A stretch of 64,000 nucleotides of DNA from Planctomycetota bacterium (GTDB lineage: Bacteria > Planctomycetota > UBA1135 > UBA2386). Positions 1-8,423 of this stretch are shown one piece after another. The position numbers and the translations under genes are program-made. Location: positions 891,001 through 955,000 of the forward strand of contig JADJWQ010000002.1 of the NCBI GenBank assembly GCA_016716265.1, in the 5' to 3' direction. Below the pieces are notes generated by a model. That model worked only from the letters and a program-made list of their open reading frames with translations. It made no database searches and was not told the DNA's origin. The stretch's first letter is position 1. Each line of letters starts with the position of its first letter.

Positions 1-2
1 TC

Positions 3-500
3 GTCTTCTTCCTGTGTATCGACTTCAGGACCTTGGAGGCGAAGCTGCCTGCGTGGCTCCCGAAGGCCCACGGCTCGAGCCCCGCGCACACCGAGCCGGT
101 CGAGCAATTGTCCGTGCGCATCGTCTGCGACGAGGTCGGCCAGGAGGTAGCGCGCCGCGATTCCGTCGGGCCGCAGCGCGCTCGCAACAACGTCCGCATG
201 GTCGGTCATCGCGTCCATTGGCTGGTCGGTCCGCGGCGCTTCGACGATCCCACGGGCCTGATGGACGGTCTGCAGCAGATCGCCGCGGATCCTCGCCGCC
301 GCGTACCCGACGACCGGACCGGCGGAACGCGGATCCTGCCCGTCGTCATCGAGCCCGGACCGAGCACCACGTACGGCGACGTCGCCAGCACGGTCGACTC
401 CGTGCGCTTCGCCGGCTTCGACGACATCTCGTTCGGTGGTGGACTCCGGGCACCCCGCTCGCCGCGAGGCGGCTCGAGCGCGTCGGTCGAGGGCCGATAG
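3..500 (+). CDS. ExbD/TolR-family biopolymer transport protein, 3' part
   Basis: The frame is open from the left edge to a TAG at 498-500, so the start lies outside the window. The visible part begins with the end of a hydrophobic segment (VFFLCIDFRT) followed by EAKLPAWLPK, which matches planctomycete ExbD just after the single transmembrane helix. The C-terminus has the periplasmic ExbD fold signature LPVVIEPGPSTTYGDVAS and FAGFDDISFGGG. ExbD works with ExbB and TonB in the inner membrane and uses the proton gradient to energise outer-membrane transport or related envelope work. The last 20 residues or so are Arg/Ser-rich and vary in the family. ExbB would be expected upstream. The family call is fairly secure; the partner and substrate are not visible. 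Confidence 0.8.
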   Translation, partial: VFFLCIDFRTLEAKLPAWLPKAHGSSPAHTEPVEQLSVRIVCDEVGQEVARRDSVGPQRARNNVRMVGHRVHWLVGPRRFDDPTGLMDGLQQIAADPRRRVPDDRTGGTRILPVVIEPGPSTTYGDVASTVDSVRFAGFDDISFGGGLRAPRSPRGGSSASVEGR

Positions 501-541
501 CCGGACCGGATGGCGGCCGTCGCGCTACGCTACGCCCCGCC

Positions 542-2407
542 ATGCCCAGCCTGCGTCTCGCCACCGTCGTGCTGCTCGCCTGCAGCGCCGTCCCCGCCCA
601 GAACGATTGCGAGGGCTTCGGCGGGCGCACCGCAGCGTTCGACCTCGATCCGACGACCGGCAGCCGCGGCCACGTCGGCGTCGCCTTCCTGCAGGGCGAG
701 ATCTACGTGACGACGGCGGGCCGCGGGGCGACGCAGGCCCCTCCGCACTCCGTCCACGTGCTCGGCCCGACCGGCCAGCTCCACCGCACCTTCGCGCAGG
801 ACCCGAGCACGGCCGCGACGCTGATCGGCTGGCGAGACGGCACGAGCGACGGCCGGTCGTTGATGTTCTGCTCCGAGCTCGGCATCCACGTCGTCGACCG
901 CGTCGGCCAGCGCATCGGCACGATCCTCGCCGCGAACGGCCCGCGCACGCTGCCGGCGCAGCCGATCGCCGGACCAGCTCTCGCCGCATTGCGGGGCTTC
1001 ACGGCCGTGGCGTTCGATCCGGCCGGCGACGCGGGCAATGGCTCGTTCGTGGTCGGCCAGGGAACCGCACCCCTCTACGAGATCGACCTCGGCGGCGGCG
1101 TGCTCCGCACCTTCGCCAATGCGGACGGCCTCGACGTGACGGGCCTGGAGCTCGACGGCTGCGGCCAATTGTGGGCATGGGCGCGCGCGGCCGACGGCGC
1201 GATCGTCGAGCTCGACCGCGTGACCGGCCGTGCGACCGGTCGGAGCATCGCGCTCGAGCGGGGTGTCCTGCAGCCCGGCGGCCTCGCCCTCGCCCTGGGA
1301 CTCGACTTCCGACCGGCCGGCGACGACCTGCTGCTGGTGCGCCGCACGGTGTCCGGACCCGCGGCCGACCGCCTGGAGGCCCGCTCGCTCGGCGACTTCC
1401 GCAGCGTGTGCGCTCCGTGGACGCTGGTCAGCGCGCGCGACGCCGAGCAGCCCGACCCGTCGTTCAAGGTCCTCGGGCGACTCGACCGCACGCTGAGCGT
1501 GACCGCGCTCGGCCCCCGTCCGGCGCCGGTCGCGTTGTGGCTCGACGCCGGTCCCGCCGCGCTCGTGTGCGGTGACGTGACGGCCGCGAGCCCGGCGCTG
1601 CTCGCGCTGCACAGCTTCTTCGTGCTGACGCCGTTCAGCACCCCGAGCGGCCCCGCGGTGACCTTCGGCGCGAGCTCGAACACGCCTATCGCGCTGCCGC
1701 TCGGCGGCGTCGTCGGCGTGCTGCCGGACGGCCCGCTCCGCATCCAGGCGCTGGCGCTCGACGCCGGCGTGCCGCCCGTCTACGTGCCGCTCGTCGCGAC
1801 CAACGAGGCGGAGTTCGAGCTCGACCGGGCACTCGTCGTCGGCGTCACGGTGACCGCCGACGGCCTCGACAGCTTCAATGGCGACACCTCGCGCGGCTTC
1901 TTCCGCATCGAGAACCGCGCCACCGTCCCGGGCCGCTCGATCGTCCGCCTGGAGCTCGACGTCACCACCACACCGGTCCCCGGCATGATCACCCTCGAGT
2001 TCGACACCGACGAGATCGGCATGGTCGAGCGCTTCGACGCCGGGAACAGCACCGCGATCCGCTGCCCCGGCACCTACCGCAACGGCTCGGACGTGGCGAC
2101 CGGCCTCGTCTACGACGCACTGAACCAGCCGGCAGCCCCGTGCGCGCTCGGTGGCAACTCGGGCTTCGTGGGCCGCAATGCGATCCCAGGGCTGCCCGGC
2201 ACCTTCCAGACGATCGAGTTCCGCTTCGCGCCCGCGACCTTCTTCGGCGGCGCGCTGTTCGAGTTCGACCTCGACACCGACGCCGGCAACGGCGACGCCG
2301 GCGGCGACATGGCCGGCATCGTCGTCACCGTCGACCTGCTCGATGGCTCACGGCACACCGGCGTGCTGGCGCGCGTGAGCCCGACGCTGGCGCGCCTGCG
2401 GTTCTGA
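542..2407 (+). CDS. Secreted protein of unknown function, possibly beta-propeller
   Basis: 621 residues. It starts with a short signal peptide (MPSLRLATVVLLACSAVPAQ) and a Cys soon after the predicted cleavage site. The open frame extends upstream to position 14, but that part overlaps the ExbD gene and lacks a signal peptide, so I chose the ATG at 542. The first 300 residues have repeated Gly/Asp-rich stretches (VHVLGPTGQL, AFDPAGDAGNGSF, LELDGCGQLWAW) that look like blades of a lactonase- or NHL-type propeller. The last 200 residues form a beta-rich region with LDTDAGNGDAGGD, which resembles a calcium-binding loop. It lacks the FGxGC module found in other exported proteins here. A TACGCT element lies 11 bases upstream of the start. 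No enzymatic function can be assigned. Confidence 0.75.
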   Translation: MPSLRLATVVLLACSAVPAQNDCEGFGGRTAAFDLDPTTGSRGHVGVAFLQGEIYVTTAGRGATQAPPHSVHVLGPTGQLHRTFAQDPSTAATLIGWRDGTSDGRSLMFCSELGIHVVDRVGQRIGTILAANGPRTLPAQPIAGPALAALRGFTAVAFDPAGDAGNGSFVVGQGTAPLYEIDLGGGVLRTFANADGLDVTGLELDGCGQLWAWARAADGAIVELDRVTGRATGRSIALERGVLQPGGLALALGLDFRPAGDDLLLVRRTVSGPAADRLEARSLGDFRSVCAPWTLVSARDAEQPDPSFKVLGRLDRTLSVTALGPRPAPVALWLDAGPAALVCGDVTAASPALLALHSFFVLTPFSTPSGPAVTFGASSNTPIALPLGGVVGVLPDGPLRIQALALDAGVPPVYVPLVATNEAEFELDRALVVGVTVTADGLDSFNGDTSRGFFRIENRATVPGRSIVRLELDVTTTPVPGMITLEFDTDEIGMVERFDAGNSTAIRCPGTYRNGSDVATGLVYDALNQPAAPCALGGNSGFVGRNAIPGLPGTFQTIEFRFAPATFFGGALFEFDLDTDAGNGDAGGDMAGIVVTVDLLDGSRHTGVLARVSPTLARLRF

Positions 2408-2423
2408 ACGCGGACCGCGCCGG

Positions 2424-2993
2424 TCAGCTCCCCAGCGCGTCGAGCGCGCGCCACACCTCGCCGAGATCGACCGAGCCGCCGCCGAGCACGGGCGACTGCA
2501 GATGGTCGCGATGCTCGGTCGGCGCTCCGAAGCTCTCGCCGTCCCGCTGGAAGCTCCACGCCCTGCGCGCCCCCGGGTCGATCACCCAGTACTCGCCGAC
2601 CCCACAGCGCTCGTAGCACTCGCGCTTCAACGTCAGGTCGGCGCGGCGGGTCGAGCGCGACAGGATCTCGACCACCAGGTCCGGCGGACCTTCGATCTCG
2701 CGCGGGCGCAGCCTGGCGCGTGACCCATGCAACACGACGGACAGGTCCGGCTGGACGCCGTCCTCTTCGGACAGCCGCACGGCGCTCGGCGCCGCGAGCA
2801 CGACGCCGCGTCCGCGCGCCTCGACGAGCGCGTGCAGCGCCAGGAACAGCGCGCCCGACACGCGCTGGTGGGCCAGGTCCGGCGCGGGCGTCACGACGTG
2901 GATCCCCGCCAGCAGCTCGTGCCGGAAGCCGTCCGCGGGGAACGTCGCCAAGTCGTCGTAGGTGAGTCGGTCGCCGGTCGCGAGCTCGGACAT
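2424..2993 (-). CDS. Uma2 family (DUF820) endonuclease-like protein
   Basis: 189 residues, PD-(D/E)XK nuclease fold. Family marks in order are LTYDDLATFPADGFRHELLAG near the N-terminus, VQPDLSVV in the middle, PPDLVVEILSRST, and KRECYERCGVGEYWVIDP. The Asp, the Glu of VVEILS and the Lys of LKRE match the usual catalytic triad. The open frame runs 23 codons further upstream, but the ATG at 2993 has a GAGGAG ribosome binding site eight bases before it and gives the usual family start. Uma2 proteins occur in many copies in cyanobacteria and planctomycetes, and their biological role is unsettled. The gene is single and convergent with the upstream secreted protein. A TACCAT element 20 bases upstream may be the -10 box. 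Confidence 0.85.
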   Translation of the reverse strand: MSELATGDRLTYDDLATFPADGFRHELLAGIHVVTPAPDLAHQRVSGALFLALHALVEARGRGVVLAAPSAVRLSEEDGVQPDLSVVLHGSRARLRPREIEGPPDLVVEILSRSTRRADLTLKRECYERCGVGEYWVIDPGARRAWSFQRDGESFGAPTEHRDHLQSPVLGGGSVDLGEVWRALDALGS

Positions 2994-3012
2994 CGATGGC
3001 TCCTCGTCACGA

Positions 3013-3018
3013 ATGGTA
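3013..3018 (-). promoter_or_regulatory. Candidate -10 element (TACCAT) of the Uma2 gene
   Basis: GCTACCAT reads on the minus strand 20 bases before the Uma2 start, followed by a GAGGAG ribosome binding site. It belongs to a recurrent TAnnnT motif found ahead of many genes in this window. No clear -35 box is visible. Confidence 0.4.
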
Positions 3019-3200
3019 GCTCCTCGACACCTGAGTGGCAGCTCGAGTGCGCCGGGTGACACCGAGGCACCGCTCCCGGGGGGCCGTTCGCGATCACTCG
3101 CGGGTCGCGCGTAACGCCGCCTTGCGTTCGGCGCGTCACCTCATGGACCGATCTCGGCGCCCGCGCGCGCCGCGGTCGGACAGACCACGAGGGCACCACC

Positions 3201-4743
3201 ATGACCGATCTCCGCATCACGCTCGCGGCCGGGCTGCTGCTCGCCGCGGCGACTGCGCTGCCGGCGCAGACGACCTGCGTGTCGTTCAACGAGAACCGGC
3301 AGCTACCCAACACCGACATCAGCCGGGGCACCGTGGTGTTCGCTCGCCCCGGCTTCGAGTACGCCTACGAGGTGACCGCCCCGACGGCGCTCGAGGTGAT
3401 CGGCTTCTCGATGCCGACCGGCTACTCGACGGTCTGCAGCCCCGGCCCCGAGTCGATGCAGACGTTCCTGTTCGAGGCCGGCCCGGCCGGCGGACCGCTG
3501 GCCACACCGGCCCGCATCTCCACCATGGACCTGCCACGCGACCCGCGCCGTGTGGGCCGAGACGTGGTTCTCGCCGCCGCTGTCGGTGCCGGCCGGTGCG
3601 CGCTTCTACATCGGCTATCGCCATCCCGACACGACCTGCGTCTGGAAGAACGTCGCGTTCGATCCGTCTGCGCCCATCGCGCTCGGCGAGTACGACCGGC
3701 CGACCGGCACGCAGACCTGGATCGGGCCCTGCCAGAGCGTGCCGGGCTACGTGTGCCGACCGCTGATGTGGCGCGTGCAATGCTCGACCGGGGCGAGCGG
3801 CTACCTCTGGGACGGCGAGTTCCTCGGCTGGTCGTCGCGGTTCTTCGGCAACTCGGCCAGCAGCGGCTCGATGACCCGGATGGCGACTGGCGGGAATCCG
3901 GGAGCGAACGTGCAGGTCTCACTGCGACCCGTCGCCAATTCGTCGGGTGAGGGCGACGCGCTGCTCGGACTGTGGCAGGACACGAACGTCTGGGATCCGC
4001 GCGCGCAGGGCGCCATCGAGACGATCGCATTGACCATCGACTTCAAGACGATCCGCGCGGACAACGACAACGTCCACCACCTGATCCCGATGGTGATCCA
4101 GGGCGGTCGCTATTACGTCGCACGCGCGAGTGGTGACACCACCGGACAGTCGTCGACGTGGAAGCGCTTCAGGGCGGCACCCCGCAGCGAGAGCGACTTC
4201 GACCGGATCTGGCCGCGCAACACGGCGAGCCACCCGGACTTCTCCTCGGCGGGTGCGCCGCTGACGATCGGCTTCCTGGCCTGGACCGGCACGCAGGGCA
4301 CCCCGCCCGCCCGCGTGCAGGCCTACGACAACTGGCGGGCGACCGTCACGCCGGTCCGCGGCTCGGTCACCACGTTCGGGGCCGGCTGCCCGACCGGAGT
4401 GTTCCAGCCCTTCATCGGGGTCGGCGGCTCGCCGCAGATCGGCCGCTCGATCACGCTGTCGGTCGCCGACCACGCGCCCACCGGCGTGTTCTGGTACCAG
4501 AACTGCCACCTGTTCGCCGGCTTCTCGAAGTGGACCTACACGATTCCCGGCAGCGCGTGCGACGTGCTGATCGCACCCGACGTGCTCGTCTACGTCGGCA
4601 GCGGGCTCGGTGGCGTGATCGCGCCCCCGCTCGGCATCCCGGGCGATCCGGGCCTGATCGGGCTGAAGCTCCACTTCCAGTGGATCGCGATCCTGCCCGT
4701 GATCCTGACGAGCGACGGCGCGACGGTGGTGGTCGGTGCGTGA
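3201..4743 (+). CDS. Secreted protein with C-terminal FGxGC module, frame disrupted
   Basis: Two frames have to be joined. The first starts at ATG 3201 with a signal peptide (MTDLRITLAAGLLLAAATALPAQ) after a GAGGG ribosome binding site. It reads sensibly to about 3535 and then turns into Arg-rich nonsense. The next frame continues at once with TRAVWAETWFSPPLSVPAG and runs to TGA at 4741-4743. Removing one C in CTGCCACGCG near 3537 restores a continuous product of about 513 residues. The N-terminal half is beta-rich (FYIGYRHPDTTCVWKNVAF). The C-terminus has the shared module: TFGAGCPTG at about 4372, then PQIGRSITL and a second Cys in PGSACDVLI. A one-base assembly error is likelier than real decay because both halves keep good codon use. 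Function unknown. Confidence 0.7.
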
Positions 4744-4985
4744 CGCGTCTCGCGCCACGATCGCGTCCATCGACCCCTGCCGTTCCCTTCGGGTAACGCG
4801 CGCGTCGAGACGGTGACACGGACGACGGCCGCGCGCGTTGGCCCCGCGTTTGCCTCGCCGTGCACATCCCATGGGACGCACGTCCCGCTGCTCGGACGGC
4901 CCGAGCACGTCGCCGACCTCTCACGCACCCGACCGACCCGCGCGCTGCGTGCCCCGCCGCGCGCCGACAGCACGGAGTGCGAGAC

Positions 4986-7061
4986 ATGAGGACGATGTGG
5001 ACGATCGCGCTGGCCAGCGCCTGGGCGCTGCTGGCGCCGGAGAACCTGCCCGCGCACGGCGGGCGCTACCTGGGACCCGAGGACGTCGTGCCGCCGAATC
5101 CCGGCGGCGGCGGCGGGCGGCGGCCCGGTCCGGGCGGGCCGGTGACCCCGCGGCCGGGCGGGCCGGGTGGCCCGGCGCTGCCCGGGCCGCTCACCCCGGG
5201 CGGCGGCCCCGGCACCGGTGGTGGCTCCGGGCCGGGTGGCGGCGGTGGACCGGCGACCGGCTCGGGAATCCAGCTCGCCCCCGATCTGACGGGCTGGGAG
5301 TTCTGGTGGGAGTTCAATCGCGACCCTTACATCGCATTGCGGGACGCGATCCACACCGACCACGTCACGACTGGCGGCGACGAGTTCTTCATGGGCTACG
5401 GCCGCCGCGCGTCGTCGCGCAACACGCTGGCGCCGACGCGCTCGCAGATCCTCGGCGAGATCCTGCCGGCATTGAATCGTGCGCTCGAGTCCACCGGACA
5501 GCGCGACATCGTGTCCTCGTGCATGGTGGCGATGGCGAAGATCGGCGAGGACACCGAGGACATCCACATCGTCTCCACGCTGCGGCGGCGCCTGACCGAG
5601 CGCGACCAGGAGGTGCGCGAGACGGCGGCGCTCGCACTCGGCATCTCGCAACTGCCGGAAGCGCTGCCCGATCTGCTGGCATTGCTGCGCGACGACGCTG
5701 CCGGCCGCAGGCTCGTCGCCGACTCGTCCGTCGACGACCGCACGCGCGCGTTCGCCGCGTTCGGCGTCGGTCTGATCGCCTGGGCGACGAGCGACCACGA
5801 CGTGAAGCAGCAGGCACTCGACGCGCTGCTGGGCGCGCTCGCCGACGACCGCGCGGCCAACGGCAACGTACGAGTGCCAGTGATCTGCGCCATCGGCCTG
5901 CTGCGACCCGACCCGGCGTCGCCGAAGGGCCGCACCATGCTGATCCGCGCGCTGACCGCGCTCGACGCCTACTTCGCGCGCGACCTCGGCGCCAGCGAGG
6001 AGCTGATCCAGTCGCACACGCTGACGGCGGCGGCCCGGCTGCTCGACGCCAGCTGCGACGAGCCCGACGCCGAGCTCGCGTCCCTCGTCGCCCACCACCG
6101 CGACCTCTGCCTCGCGATCGTGACCGATCGCGCGCCGCGCAAGCTGCGTGGCGACGATCCGCTGCGTGCGGCGATCCTCGCGCTCGGCCAGCTGACCCCG
6201 CGCGCCGATGGCGACGTCGCGGAGCCCGCGACGAAGGCCGTCTCGGACGCGCTCGTCGCCTACGAGCGAAGTGGCCGCGACGCGCAGGCGCGCTACTTCG
6301 CGATGATCGCGCTCGCGCAGATCGGCGGCACCGCCAACCGCGATGCGCTGCTCGCGGTGCTGGAGCGCGGGCAGAAGGCGCTCGAGAAGCCGTGGGCCGC
6401 GATCGCGCTCGGCGTGCTCGCGTACCGCGAGCGCGAGGCGACCGGCCGCGACCCGCGTCCGGACGACCTGGTCGGCCAGCGGCTCGAGCACTGGCTGGGC
6501 GCACTGAAGACCCCGAGCGCGGTCGGTGCGCTCGCCGTCGGCCTCGGCCTCGCCGGTCACCGTCCGGCAGCGGATGCCATGCTCGAGTCGCTCGACAAGT
6601 ACGCGAGCCAGGACCAGCTCGCCGGCTACCTCTGCATCGGACTCGCGCTGCTCGGCGACGACCGTGCGCGCGAGCCGATCCGGCGGCTCGTCGAGACCTC
6701 CGTGCGCCGGCCCGAGCGCCTGCTGCAGGCCGCGGTCGCGCTCGGCAAGCTCGGCGACAAGTCGGCCGTCGACACACTGCAGCACCTGCTGGCGGCGGGC
6801 GACCAGAACCTCGCGCGCCTCTCGGCGATCGCGTCCGCGCTCGCGTTCGTCGGCGACCGCCGCTCGGTCCAACCGCTGTGCCGCATGCTGTTCGACCCGG
6901 ATCTGACGGATCTGAGCCGCGCGTTCGCCGCGGTCGCGCTCGGCGGTGTCGCCGACAAGGAGTCGCTGCCGTGGAACAGCAAGATCCGCTGCGACATGAA
7001 CTACCGCGCCGCGGTCGAGACGCTGACCAACCAGGTCAACGGCGTGCTCGACATCCTGTGA
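4986..7061 (+). CDS. Exported HEAT-repeat protein with Gly/Pro-rich linker
   Basis: 691 residues. I chose ATG 4986 because it begins a signal-like segment (MRTMWTIALASAWALLAPEN); an in-frame upstream ATG at 4860 adds only Arg-rich sequence. Residues 35-95 are almost only Gly and Pro (GGGGGRRPGPGGP and similar), a flexible linker. From about residue 140 to the end there are many helical repeats of HEAT type, for example REILPALNRAL-like pairs, ETAALALGISQLPEALPDLLALL, LAGYLCIGLALLGDDRA and AVALGKLGDKSAVDTLQHLL. HEAT arrays bind proteins and have no catalytic residues. Proteins of this shape (signal, low-complexity linker, HEAT array) are common in planctomycetes, where their partners are mostly unknown. 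Confidence 0.85.
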   Translation: MRTMWTIALASAWALLAPENLPAHGGRYLGPEDVVPPNPGGGGGRRPGPGGPVTPRPGGPGGPALPGPLTPGGGPGTGGGSGPGGGGGPATGSGIQLAPDLTGWEFWWEFNRDPYIALRDAIHTDHVTTGGDEFFMGYGRRASSRNTLAPTRSQILGEILPALNRALESTGQRDIVSSCMVAMAKIGEDTEDIHIVSTLRRRLTERDQEVRETAALALGISQLPEALPDLLALLRDDAAGRRLVADSSVDDRTRAFAAFGVGLIAWATSDHDVKQQALDALLGALADDRAANGNVRVPVICAIGLLRPDPASPKGRTMLIRALTALDAYFARDLGASEELIQSHTLTAAARLLDASCDEPDAELASLVAHHRDLCLAIVTDRAPRKLRGDDPLRAAILALGQLTPRADGDVAEPATKAVSDALVAYERSGRDAQARYFAMIALAQIGGTANRDALLAVLERGQKALEKPWAAIALGVLAYREREATGRDPRPDDLVGQRLEHWLGALKTPSAVGALAVGLGLAGHRPAADAMLESLDKYASQDQLAGYLCIGLALLGDDRAREPIRRLVETSVRRPERLLQAAVALGKLGDKSAVDTLQHLLAAGDQNLARLSAIASALAFVGDRRSVQPLCRMLFDPDLTDLSRAFAAVALGGVADKESLPWNSKIRCDMNYRAAVETLTNQVNGVLDIL

Positions 7062-7092
7062 GCCGCCGTCACCTCGTCACTTCGACGGCGGC
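7062..7092. terminator. Inverted repeat between convergent genes
   Basis: Perfect 9-base arms (GCCGCCGTC at 7062-7070 and GACGGCGGC at 7084-7092) with a 13-base loop, just after the HEAT-gene stop and reaching into the last codons of the convergent peroxidase gene. There is no T tract, so a bidirectional terminator is inferred only. Confidence 0.45.
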
Positions 7093-8270
7093 GCGCCGTC
7101 GGTCGGCACGTAGCCGTCGGACAGCGTGCGCAGGAACGCGACGATCGCGGCCTCCTCGGCCGCGGTCAGTCCGAGGTTGCCGAGCTCTTCCCGATTGACG
7201 TTCTCGGCGACCTCCGGAGCCGGCCACGGCTCGACGTCGCGCGTGTTGTAGAAGTGCACGATCGATTCGAGCGACGTGAAGAAGCCATTGTGAGCGAACG
7301 CCTTCACGAAGGCCGGGTCGGGGCGCAGGTCGACATTGCGTAGCGTCGGGACCTTGTGCTTGCCGAGCTCGCTCCGCCACACCGACATCGGTGCCCCGCT
7401 CGCCTGCAGGAAACCGCCCAGACCAGGGTCGACGTAGGCGTCGCCGTCCGGGTTGATCGCTGGTGGCATCGAATAGAACGGGTTCGCCGGATTCGCCGGG
7501 ATCCCGAGGTTGTCGTAGGTGAAGTCCGTGAACAGCGGTGGCTCTCCCTGTGGCCCGGGATCGGCCGGATGGCACGCGGCGCAATTGCCCTTGGCCGGGT
7601 CGCGGAACAGCTGCAGCCCCAGCTGCTCTTCGGGCTCCAGCGTGGCGAGTCCCCGCAGGAACGCGTCGTACTTCGACGAGAAGGGGTTCACCTCGGCCGA
7701 ACGTTCGTAGGCGGCGATCGAGCGGCCGATGCGCTCGTACGCGAGGTCCACGTCACGCCTCCAGTCGAGGCTGCCGGGCCCCCACACTGCCTCGAACAGC
7801 GGCGCGTACGTTGAGAGCGCGACGCGTCGCACGACTTCCTTGCGGCTCGGGACGTTCATCTCCAGGTCGTTCAGGAACGGACCGAGCGCCTGCTCGGTCA
7901 GCGGATCGCCGAGCACCGCCCCGCTCGCCCGGCCGTCCCAGAACATCCCACCGATCCACGCCTCCTCGACGGGGTCGTAGTACAGGACCGGACTGTCGCC
8001 GGCGTAGGCCGAGGCGGGCGGCTTGCGATTACCGAAGCGCGTCGGCACCGACCCGGGATACACGCCGCCGTGTGCATTGAGCTCGGACACCGGACCGGTG
8101 AAGCCGACTCCGGGGCCATGGCAGGCGGCACACGAGACCCCGGGCGGGACGGAGAGATTGGTGTCGAAGAACAGCGCCTTCCCGAGCTGCTCTTCGAGGC
8201 TCAGCTGCTGGGCGGTCGCGCCGGCAGCGAACAGGGTCACGGAACCCGCGATCAGAGCGGATCGCAGCAT
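7077..8270 (-). CDS. Di-haem cytochrome c peroxidase (CCP/MauG family)
   Basis: 397 residues with a signal peptide (MLRSALIAGSVTLFAAGATAQ). The open frame extends to 8411, but the ATG at 8270 starts the leader. Two c-type haem sites are visible: CAACHGPG after LSVPPGVS near residue 55, and CAACHPADPG near residue 225, in the spacing typical of the family. The N-terminal LGKALFFDTNLS and the C-terminal KVPTLRNVDLRPDPAFVKAFAHNGFF also match, including the Met/His-rich substrate region. These periplasmic enzymes reduce hydrogen peroxide with electrons from small cytochromes, or in MauG-like members oxidise protein side chains. The usual peroxidase length is 320-450 residues, so it is complete. 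It is a single gene, convergent with the HEAT-repeat gene. Confidence 0.93.
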   Translation of the reverse strand: MLRSALIAGSVTLFAAGATAQQLSLEEQLGKALFFDTNLSVPPGVSCAACHGPGVGFTGPVSELNAHGGVYPGSVPTRFGNRKPPASAYAGDSPVLYYDPVEEAWIGGMFWDGRASGAVLGDPLTEQALGPFLNDLEMNVPSRKEVVRRVALSTYAPLFEAVWGPGSLDWRRDVDLAYERIGRSIAAYERSAEVNPFSSKYDAFLRGLATLEPEEQLGLQLFRDPAKGNCAACHPADPGPQGEPPLFTDFTYDNLGIPANPANPFYSMPPAINPDGDAYVDPGLGGFLQASGAPMSVWRSELGKHKVPTLRNVDLRPDPAFVKAFAHNGFFTSLESIVHFYNTRDVEPWPAPEVAENVNREELGNLGLTAAEEAAIVAFLRTLSDGYVPTDGAPPSK

Positions 8271-8423
8271 GCGTGGATCTCCTCGGCAGTTGCGAAACGA
8301 GAGGTCGATGCCTCGCGCATCCGTCGACCGACCGAGATCCAGAGCGACCCGGGCCGGTGAGCAGCCGGCGGGCAACTCCGGGTCGACGCCCGCGCCAGCT
8401 CCGTATTTCATCCGGTGTAACAG

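Noticed and set aside
5066..5317. Pro-rich minus-strand frame in the Gly/Pro linker region
   Set aside because: Mirror of the Gly-rich linker code; no start context or partner.
4590..6872. 760-codon open frame on the minus strand opposite the HEAT-repeat gene
   Set aside because: Arg/Ala/Gly-rich shadow typical of GC-rich DNA; no motif, and the plus frame has clear HEAT repeats and a signal peptide.
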